Below, in pieces: positions 50,126 to 55,746 of a DNA stretch of 55,746 nucleotides. The position numbers and the translations under genes are program-made. Each line of letters starts with the position of its first letter. Position 1 is the stretch's first letter. The notes below the pieces were generated by a model. It was not told the origin of the DNA, did not search any database, and was given only the letters and a program-made list of their open reading frames with translations. The DNA comes from Bacteroidales bacterium UBA4230. GTDB lineage: Bacteria; Bacteroidota; Bacteroidia; Bacteroidales; UBA932. The DNA lies in assembly GCA_002395605.1 (NCBI GenBank), contig DGXO01000080.1, positions 1 through 55,746 of the forward strand, given 5' to 3'.

Positions 50126-53100
50126 TTAGAATGAAAGTTTAACACCGGTGTTCACAATTCTCATCTGAGGATAGGTCTGATAGCTTTCGTCGGAGGTTTC
50201 GGGGTCTACGAACTTGAGCTCGGAGAAGGTGAGGAGGTTGTAACCTGCAATGTAGAAGCGAAGGCTCTTTGCGCCAAGCTTGGGAAGCCACCTGTCAAGA
50301 GGAAGGGTGTATCCAAGCTCAACGTTCTTGAGGCGCAGGAAGGCTGCGTTGCGGGAGTAGTAGTCGGAGCGGTTAACGCCGCCGTTACTTACTGTAGAAC
50401 CTATCCTGGGATAGTCTGAGGTGGTGTTGTCCAGAGTCCAGGCATTCTGTGCCGCAAAGCGGTCGAGGTTGCCGGAGACGGGGTCCATCTGAGGAGAGTA
50501 GTAGTAGCGTGCAAGGCCCTGTCCCTGGAGCAGCATGGTGAAGTCCAGGTTCTTCCAGGTGAGGTCCAGGCTGAGGCCGAACACAATCTGGGGAACCACC
50601 GTGAATTCGTTGCGGTAGCGGTCCAGGTTGGTGATTTCACCGTCCTTGTCAAGGTCTTCGAAGATGAAGTCGCCAAGGGTGGCGCCGCTCATCTGAGGAT
50701 GATTTGCAAGGTCTTCGGCGGTCTTGTTGATACCGATTACATGGTAGTAGAGGGCCGAACCCATGGGCTTTCCTTCCAGTTTCATGTAGTCGTGGTTTTC
50801 GGGCCAGGGAGTCTCGTCCATGTACACGATGGTATTCTTGGCGTACATGAAGTTGCCGTTTACGCGGTAGCGGAGGTCTCCGCCAAGGAGCTTGTTCTCA
50901 TGGCTCAGCTGCAGCTCCACGCCCCTGTTTTTCACTATGCCGATATTTTCGTCGGGGAGGTTGTTGGTAAGACCTGTATAATAAGGTATGGAAGCGTTAC
51001 GGGTGCAAAGGATGTTGGAACGGTTGGTGGAGAAACCTTCAATTTCCCATGAGAACAGTCCGTTGAGTATGTTTCCGTCCATACCCACGTTCCAGGTGCG
51101 TGCAACTTCCCAGGTTACGTTTTCGTTGGGAATGGTGCCGGGGATGATGAAGTTCACTTCCTTGCCGTCAAACATGGTCTTGTAGGAGTAGGCCGAAGTG
51201 TAACCGTACGTGGTCATGTACTGGAACGGGTCAATCTGGTCGTTACCCTGTTCGCCGTATGAAGCGCGGATCTTGAGGTTGGTGAGCCAGGTGAGGTTGT
51301 CCTTGATGAAGGGCTCTTCAGAGAGACGCCAGCCAACGGAAACGCCCGGGAATACGCCCCAGCGCTTTCCGGCGGGGAAGTTTTCGGAGCCGTCAAAACG
51401 TACAAGGGCCTGGAACAGATACTTGCTCTTGTAGTCGTAACCTACACGGCCGAAGAAAGAGCGGCGTGCGGTTTCACGTGCATAACCATTGATGGAGTAC
51501 CAGCTTTTGTCGGCGGTACCGGCAAAGAGTTCGTCAAGGATGTCGGAGTCGTATTTGTTGATGCCGGCCTTGAAGTAGTCCAGGCGGTAGGAGTTTTGCT
51601 CGAAACCGGCAAGGGCGGTTACGTGGTGGCCATTAAAGTCGCGGTCGTAGTTGACGTTGGCGTTGAGGGCCAGGTTTTTGGTGTGGCGCTGGTATTCATG
51701 GAGCACCGGAGTGGGCCAGTAGGAATTGGAACGCTCTTCAAAGAGCTCGGTGATTTCGTCGTAGCTGTAGTAGTTCCAGTTCTGCTGCCAGTTCTTGTTG
51801 AAGGTGCTCACAATGTCGTAGGCCATGTGTCCGTTGATGGAAAGGCCTTTCACCAGGAACCCGAGGTCCCAGTTGGCGGTGAAGGTGGTATTGACGGTGT
51901 TGATGGTGGTGCGGTCATAACCGGTGAGGTCCTGGACCAGCACCGCGGGGTTGGTGCCGCCGCGGAGAAGCTTTCCGGGAAGTCCCTGGTCTGCGCCTGC
52001 GCCATCAGGGAAGTAAGCGGCTCCGGTAGGCCTCATGCGCTGGGCAATGTAGAAGATACCGTAAGAGTCACTGGGGAAGGCCGAATAGTTCTTGTGCTGC
52101 TGACGGGCATTGATGTCAACTCCAAGCTTGAGGTTCTTGGTAACCTGGATGTCCAGGTTGGAGCGGAGGTTGTACTGGTTGTAGTTGGTGGCACTCTTAT
52201 AATAAATACCATCCTGGAACTGGCCGTTGAACTGCACAAAGTAAGCCGCCCTCTGGGAACCGCCGTTGATGCTCACGCCATATCTGTGCTGCAGGGATAC
52301 GGGCTTGATGATTTCGGCATACCAGTTGGTGTTGGGGTAGTTGATGGGGTCGTCCTGGTTGATGTAGTGCTGGATCTGGGTCTCGTTGTACACGGGGGCG
52401 CCGCCGCTGATGGCAAGGCTGCTGTTGTATGCCTGGGTGTACAGAACGGCGTCGGCCAGCTGAACCATGCGGGTAGGGCTTTGCATACCAAGGTCGTAGG
52501 TGAAGTTCACCTTAGGGGCCTCGTTGTACTTGCCTCGCTTGGTGGTGACAAGGATAACGCCGTTTGCAGAGCGGGCGCCGTAGATGGCGGCCGATGCGTC
52601 TTTCAGGACGTTGATGCTCTCGATTTCGTCACCGGTAAGGCGGCCGAATTCGTCTCCACGGCCCTGGACACCGTCTATGATGATAAGAGGGCTGTTGTCT
52701 CCAAGGGTGCTTCGGCCACGGATGAAGATGACTGCATCGTCCTTACCGGGCTCTCCGGAACGGTTGTTCACGATAACGCCGGAAAGACGTCCGGCAAGGC
52801 CCTGGGAAAGGTTTACGGAAGAGTTCTTCACCAGTTCCGAACCGGAAGTGGTGGCAACGGATCCGGTGAGGGTGAGCTTTCGCTGGTTACCGTATCCAAT
52901 TGCAACGGCTTCGTCCAGGAGCTCGGAGTCTTCCTTGAGGACAAAGTCAATTACATTCCGGCCGTCTACTGCTTCGTGGACTTCCTCATAGCCCATGAAG
53001 GAAGCTATGATGGTAGCCTTTGAAGAGACTCCGGAGAGGGAATATTTTCCGTCTGCGCCTGTGAGGGAGCCGTTTGAAGTGGATCCCTGCACATACACCA

Positions 53101-53242
53101 TTACGCCCACGAGGGGTTCTCCCTTAGTGTCGGTAACGGTTCCTTTGACGGAGATGTTACGGGTTTGGGCTGCCAGTGGGGAACAGAATAACCCCGGGAG
53201 CAGGCAAATTGCTAGAAGCAAGGTAGTTAGTTTACCTTTCAT
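50126..53242 (-). CDS. SusC-family TonB-dependent outer-membrane transporter
   Basis: 1038 residues. Seen: signal peptide (LLPGLFCSPLAAQ), a carboxypeptidase-regulatory-like domain (VSVKG-type: ISVKGTVTDTKGEPLVGVMV), TonB box region (LLDEAVAIGYGNQRK), plug domain with LSGVIVNNRSGEPGKD and ESINVLKDASAAIYGARSANG, then a 22-strand barrel ending MRIVNTGVKLSF. Imports the polymer fragments into the periplasm with TonB energy. First gene of the long PUL; its promoter is well formed (-33 TTTG, 19 bases, TATTTTTG) and overlaps TTTCGTT repeats that the divergent DeoR regulator probably binds. No ECF sigma, anti-sigma or hybrid two-component gene is nearby. Confidence 0.97.
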   Translation of the reverse strand: MKGKLTTLLLAICLLPGLFCSPLAAQTRNISVKGTVTDTKGEPLVGVMVYVQGSTSNGSLTGADGKYSLSGVSSKATIIASFMGYEEVHEAVDGRNVIDFVLKEDSELLDEAVAIGYGNQRKLTLTGSVATTSGSELVKNSSVNLSQGLAGRLSGVIVNNRSGEPGKDDAVIFIRGRSTLGDNSPLIIIDGVQGRGDEFGRLTGDEIESINVLKDASAAIYGARSANGVILVTTKRGKYNEAPKVNFTYDLGMQSPTRMVQLADAVLYTQAYNSSLAISGGAPVYNETQIQHYINQDDPINYPNTNWYAEIIKPVSLQHRYGVSINGGSQRAAYFVQFNGQFQDGIYYKSATNYNQYNLRSNLDIQVTKNLKLGVDINARQQHKNYSAFPSDSYGIFYIAQRMRPTGAAYFPDGAGADQGLPGKLLRGGTNPAVLVQDLTGYDRTTINTVNTTFTANWDLGFLVKGLSINGHMAYDIVSTFNKNWQQNWNYYSYDEITELFEERSNSYWPTPVLHEYQRHTKNLALNANVNYDRDFNGHHVTALAGFEQNSYRLDYFKAGINKYDSDILDELFAGTADKSWYSINGYARETARRSFFGRVGYDYKSKYLFQALVRFDGSENFPAGKRWGVFPGVSVGWRLSEEPFIKDNLTWLTNLKIRASYGEQGNDQIDPFQYMTTYGYTSAYSYKTMFDGKEVNFIIPGTIPNENVTWEVARTWNVGMDGNILNGLFSWEIEGFSTNRSNILCTRNASIPYYTGLTNNLPDENIGIVKNRGVELQLSHENKLLGGDLRYRVNGNFMYAKNTIVYMDETPWPENHDYMKLEGKPMGSALYYHVIGINKTAEDLANHPQMSGATLGDFIFEDLDKDGEITNLDRYRNEFTVVPQIVFGLSLDLTWKNLDFTMLLQGQGLARYYYSPQMDPVSGNLDRFAAQNAWTLDNTTSDYPRIGSTVSNGGVNRSDYYSRNAAFLRLKNVELGYTLPLDRWLPKLGAKSLRFYIAGYNLLTFSELKFVDPETSDESYQTYPQMRIVNTGVKLSF

Positions 53243-53264
53243 AGTGGTTAATAGTTAGTTTGTA

Positions 53265-53295
53265 CAAAAATAAATAAAAAATTTCGTTCGACAAA
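53265..53295 (-). promoter_or_regulatory. Promoter of the PUL (susC)
   Basis: On the minus strand TTTG (53295-53292), 19 bases, then TATTTTTG (53272-53265), matching the Bacteroidetes housekeeping consensus exactly. The ATG follows 22 bases after the -7 box. Confidence 0.75.
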
Positions 53296-53330
53296 CAGTT
53301 TTAGGCAGAAAAATTTCGTTTTGTTTCGTT
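53281..53330. promoter_or_regulatory. Probable DeoR-family operator (TTTCGTT repeats)
   Basis: ATTTCGTT at 53281 and 53313 and TGTTTCGTT at 53321 on the plus strand, between and overlapping the two divergent promoters. DeoR/AgaR-type repressors are known to bind direct TTTCGTTT-like repeats; binding by the adjacent regulator is inferred. Confidence 0.6.
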
Positions 53331-53333
53331 CTC

Positions 53334-53364
53334 TTTGTTAATTCAAAACAATTCACTAACTTGC
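53334..53364 (+). promoter_or_regulatory. Promoter of the DeoR regulator gene
   Basis: TTTG (53334-53337), exactly 19 bases, then TAACTTGC (53357-53364), one mismatch from TAnnTTTG. The ATG lies 27 bases downstream. Confidence 0.6.
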
Positions 53365-53391
53365 GAATCGAACTAATAACCTATAACCTCA

Positions 53392-54156
53392 ATGACAAGT
53401 ATCGCCGAAAGACGGAAATTCATTCTTGACAGCATCTTCAAGGACGGATTCGTAAAAGTGGCCGACCTCGCAGACGCCCTGCAGGTTACCCAGACCACTA
53501 TTCGCAAGGACCTCACCCATCTGGAAAACGAAGGCCTCCTGTACCGTGCCTATGGCAGCGCAATGCCCACATCGGCCCAGGTGATGGACATAAGTCTCAA
53601 CACAAAAAAGCGCATCAACTTCAAAAAGAAGCTCAAAATAGGCCAGAAGGCGGTAGAGATGCTTCAGGAGAACGATTCCATTATCCTTGGCGCCGGTTCC
53701 ACCCTTGAAGTCATGGCCGAAATCCTCAAACCCAAAGGCCGGCTCAATGTTGTTACCCCGGCGGTCAACATTGCAATGGCACTCGGCGACATGTCGGGGG
53801 TGTCCGTCATGCAGCTTGGCGGGATCCTTTATGGTAATTCACTTTGTGTTATCGGCTCGGAGGCAAAGTCCATGCTCACCAACCTGCAGTGCTCCAAGCT
53901 GTTTTTCGGAATGGATGGCATAGACCCTGATAGCGGCGCTTTTTGCGCTACCGTAGAGGAGGCCGAACTCCTTTCTTATATGGCGCGCATTTCAGATGAG
54001 GTCATTGCGCTCGCGGATTCCTCCAAAATAGGGAAGAAAGGCTTCAGCCGAATCTGCCCCATCACGGACATAGATATCCTTATCACCGACTCCGGAATTC
54101 CCGACGACGCCAGAAAGGCCCTGGAAAGTAAGGGCGTCAAGCTCGTTGTGGTGTAG
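53392..54156 (+). CDS. DeoR/GlpR-family transcriptional regulator of the PUL
   Basis: 254 residues. N-terminal winged HTH at about 5-57 (RRKFILDSIFKDGFVKVADLAD-type start, then QVTQTTIRKDLTHLENEGLL). C-terminal sugar-phosphate-sensing domain at about 75-235 with ILGAGSTLEVMAEIL, VVTPAVNIAMAL, GSEAKSMLTNLQCSKLFFGMDG, EEAELLSYMARIS and ALADSSKIGKKGF, the family pattern. Known mode: repression relieved by a phosphorylated sugar. Divergent from susC with TTTCGTT repeats in between, so it most likely represses the PUL and itself and responds to an amino-sugar phosphate such as MurNAc-6P or GlcNAc-6P. Confidence 0.9.
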   Translation: MTSIAERRKFILDSIFKDGFVKVADLADALQVTQTTIRKDLTHLENEGLLYRAYGSAMPTSAQVMDISLNTKKRINFKKKLKIGQKAVEMLQENDSIILGAGSTLEVMAEILKPKGRLNVVTPAVNIAMALGDMSGVSVMQLGGILYGNSLCVIGSEAKSMLTNLQCSKLFFGMDGIDPDSGAFCATVEEAELLSYMARISDEVIALADSSKIGKKGFSRICPITDIDILITDSGIPDDARKALESKGVKLVVV

Positions 54157-54175
54157 GGCAAAGTGGTTGTCATAA

Positions 54176-54209
54176 AAAGTGCCGTGCTTGTTTTTAAGCA
54201 CGGCACTTT
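54176..54209. terminator. Bidirectional terminator between deoR-type gene and frdC/sdhC-like gene
   Basis: Stem AAAGTGCCGTGCTT (54176-54189), six-base loop, perfect complement (54196-54209), with A/T on both sides. It separates two converging genes. Confidence 0.8.
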
Positions 54210-54246
54210 GTGTAAATTACTGTTATTCAGCTAATTGTCTTTGCGC

Positions 54247-55020
54247 TTAGTTCAGTGCTGCAATCTGCTCCAGCAGGGAAGCGGTGTACTGGGCCGATGC
54301 CGTTACGCAGTGGGCCTCGATGTAGGCGTTGACTGCAGTGCAGATGAACAGCAGGATGATGATGGTGGCAACGATGGAGCCAATTACCTTGAGGCGCTTC
54401 AGCCACTTCTTGTTATTCCAGCCGATGGTCTGGAACATGCTCCAGAAACCGTGGTTGAGGTGCAGCCAGATGGCTACGAACCACACGATGTAGAGGGCAA
54501 GTACCCACCAGTGACGGAAGGTGTTGATGAGAAGGAAGTAGGGGTTTTCGGCCTCTCCGCCCATGAATTCCTGAAGCTGCATCTTGGCCCAGAAGTGGGT
54601 GAGGTGGAAGGCCAGGAAACCAAGGACGACAACTCCCAGAACTGCCATGTTCTTGGCGCTCCAGCTGTCGTTCTTTGCCTTGGAGGCAACCTCATAGCGC
54701 TTGAGGCCGCCGCGCTTTACAACGTTCTCGTAGCTGAGCCAGCAGCCGTAGAGGATGTGGATGAGGAAACCAAGGGCAAGGATGGGGACCATGATGTCAA
54801 TCACAGGGGAGGACATGAAGTCGCAGCCAAGCTGGAACCAGCCGTCTCCGTGGGAATAAGGCATAGAGTCTGCGGCAACTTTGCCGAACTTGCCGTTGAG
54901 AGAGTCTATTACAGAGAAGAAATTGATGGTTCCGTGAAGGAGCAGGAAGATGATGAGGAAAGCACCGCTGACGCTCTGAATGAACTTCTTACCGATGGAT
55001 GAGGTTAAAAAATTAGCCAT
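54247..55020 (-). CDS. Succinate dehydrogenase/fumarate reductase cytochrome b subunit
   Basis: 257 residues with five transmembrane helices; membrane anchor and haem carrier of the B-type complex II found in Bacteroidetes. Seen: SSIGKKFIQSVSGAFLIIFLL then LHGTINFF (His), GFLIHILYGCWLSYEN (His), FLAFHLTHFW (His) and HLNHGFWSMFQTIGWNNKKW, matching the SdhC/FrdC family including its haem histidines. In relatives the flavoprotein and iron-sulfur genes follow immediately; here the gene is followed by a terminator and a convergent regulator, so it stands alone. -7 box TATATTTG lies 31 bases upstream of the ATG. Confidence 0.92.
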   Translation of the reverse strand: MANFLTSSIGKKFIQSVSGAFLIIFLLLHGTINFFSVIDSLNGKFGKVAADSMPYSHGDGWFQLGCDFMSSPVIDIMVPILALGFLIHILYGCWLSYENVVKRGGLKRYEVASKAKNDSWSAKNMAVLGVVVLGFLAFHLTHFWAKMQLQEFMGGEAENPYFLLINTFRHWWVLALYIVWFVAIWLHLNHGFWSMFQTIGWNNKKWLKRLKVIGSIVATIIILLFICTAVNAYIEAHCVTASAQYTASLLEQIAALN

Positions 55021-55051
55021 GTATTGTTTAGTTAAATTTGTTTCCAGTTCA

Positions 55052-55059
55052 CAAATATA
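55052..55059 (-). promoter_or_regulatory. -7 box of the frdC/sdhC-like gene
   Basis: TATATTTG on the minus strand, an exact TAnnTTTG match, 31 bases upstream of the start at 55020. Confidence 0.5.
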
Positions 55060-55092
55060 GGAATCTTTCTTGGAAGTTTACCAATATTTCGG

Positions 55093-55100
55093 TACTTTTG
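55093..55100 (+). promoter_or_regulatory. -7 box of pyrH
   Basis: TACTTTTG, an exact TAnnTTTG match, 22 bases before the ATG. A CTTG at 55069-55072 could be a weak -33 element (20-base gap). Confidence 0.5.
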
Positions 55101-55122
55101 TTTGATATTAAAACTGAATCGT

Positions 55123-55746
55123 ATGTATAAACGCGTCCTTCTTAAACTCTCCGGAGAAAGTCTCGGCGGCCCCGCCGGCAAAGGCCTTGATACCCAGTGG
55201 CTGGAAAAATATGCAAAAGAGGTGGCTTCGGCCGCAAAGGCAGGCCTCCAGATAGCCATAGTCAATGGCGGCGGCAACATCTTCCGCGGCCTTCAGGGCG
55301 TGGGGAAAGGCTTCGACAGAGTGGACGGAGACAAGATGGGAATGCTTGCAACTGTCATAAACGCCCTTGCCCTCAAAATGTTCATCAAGGCCGAAGGTGT
55401 TGAGGCCGAAGTCTTTACTTCCACCCCCATGGAGCCCCATGCCAAATATTACATGCGCGACGACGCCGTGAAGCTCATGGAACGCGGCGGTGTGGCTCTC
55501 ATTGCCGGCGGCACCGGAAATCCCTTCTTCACCACAGACAGCGGCGCCGCTCTCCGCGCCCTTGAAATCGGGGCCGACGCCCTCCTCAAAGGCACCCGCG
55601 TAGATGGCGTATACACCGCAGACCCTGAAAAAGACCCTTCGGCCGTGAAGTACGACGAACTTTCATTCGACGAGGCCATCTCCAAGCACCTGAAGGTGAT
55701 GGACCAGACCGCCTATGCCCTCTGCAGTGACGGCAAAATGCCCATC
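55123..55746 (+). CDS. pyrH: UMP kinase (3' truncated by window edge)
   Basis: Phosphorylates UMP to UDP in pyrimidine synthesis; hexameric amino-acid-kinase fold. The first 208 codons are present, with about 27 more expected beyond the edge. Seen: YKRVLLKLSGESLGG at the N-terminus, AIVNGGGNIFRG, DKMGMLATVINALAL, VALIAGGTGNPFFTTDSGAA, ALLKGTRVDGVYTADPEKDP and VMDQTAYALC, all diagnostic. The start is fixed by the KRVLLKLSGE opening and by the -7 box upstream. Divergent from the frdC/sdhC-like gene. Confidence 0.97.
   Translation, partial: MYKRVLLKLSGESLGGPAGKGLDTQWLEKYAKEVASAAKAGLQIAIVNGGGNIFRGLQGVGKGFDRVDGDKMGMLATVINALALKMFIKAEGVEAEVFTSTPMEPHAKYYMRDDAVKLMERGGVALIAGGTGNPFFTTDSGAALRALEIGADALLKGTRVDGVYTADPEKDPSAVKYDELSFDEAISKHLKVMDQTAYALCSDGKMPI

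Noticed and set aside
26483..53242. Calling the PUL target definitively pseudomurein or peptidoglycan
   Set aside because: MurQ favours peptidoglycan and the PeiW-like layout favours pseudomurein; sequence alone does not settle it.
1..55746. tRNA, rRNA or known riboswitch
   Set aside because: I saw no tRNA-like cloverleaf, rRNA sequence or recognisable riboswitch core by eye. A covariance-model scan would be decisive.

Overview
The window looks like chromosomal DNA from an uncultured gut- or rumen-type member of the Bacteroidales. The evidence is a SusC/SusD pair, many lipoproteins with a Cys lipobox, promoter -7 boxes of the TAnnTTTG type (upstream of cysS, pyrH, susC, the frdC/sdhC-like gene and others), and almost no Shine-Dalgarno sequences. 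Core genes are GC-rich. Two AT-richer accessory patches (about 2.8-6.0 kb and 22.6-26.4 kb) each carry a membrane TPR/helix-turn-helix protein divergent from secreted proteins. I cannot name a species.

Layout: (1) 1-2040 is the 3' part of rpoC, followed by a repeat-rich gap. (2) 2780-7974 holds a TPR/HTH protein, a YD-repeat lipoprotein and two tandem paralogous lipoproteins. (3) 8015-11160 is a housekeeping operon cysS-xth-folD. (4) 11250-15343 encodes two large surface lipoproteins with basic C-terminal tails. (5) 15589-17291 has ssb and a REP-associated tyrosine transposase (RAYT) flanked by 108-bp inverted-repeat elements. (6) 17724-22530 has a small-export-like membrane protein, a PfkB kinase, a flippase-like protein, aroE, and trpB behind a complete trp attenuator with its leader peptide. 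(7) 22598-26345 has a serpin, a 38-residue lipoprotein and a small DUF3244-like secreted protein, divergent from a second TPR/HTH protein. (8) 26483-53242 is one long minus-strand polysaccharide utilisation locus (PUL). (9) The window ends with its divergent DeoR regulator, an orphan frdC/sdhC-like gene and the 5' part of pyrH.

The PUL is the most interesting part. In transcription order it encodes SusC, SusD, a ceramidase-family hydrolase, two GH20 beta-hexosaminidases, a MurQ-like etherase, a lamin-tail/GHL10 glycosidase-like lipoprotein, a 1304-residue repeat lipoprotein, a transglutaminase-fold lipoprotein with pseudomurein-binding-repeat-like modules, a second GHL10 lipoprotein, a BadF/NagK-type sugar kinase, an FHS-type sugar transporter, a secreted Ntn hydrolase, a GltS glutamate transporter, an M20 peptidase fused to a bleomycin-hydrolase-type C1 peptidase, and a third GHL10-like lipoprotein. 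Together this reads as a pathway to capture and take apart a peptide-crosslinked amino-sugar polymer. Bacterial peptidoglycan is the leading candidate because of MurQ, DigH-like glycosidases and glutamate/peptide handling. Archaeal pseudomurein is the alternative because the transglutaminase protein resembles the PeiW/PeiP layout. A DeoR-family repressor with TTTCGTT repeats in the shared promoter region probably senses an amino-sugar phosphate.

Two repeat systems run through the window. One is a set of five 108-109 bp elements that behave like RAYT-mobilised REPINs and sit against gene 3' ends. The other is the GTCATTCTGAGCG / CGTCATnCCCGG palindrome family, copies of which appear to be embedded in frame in cysS, aroE and the signal-peptide region of the fused peptidase.
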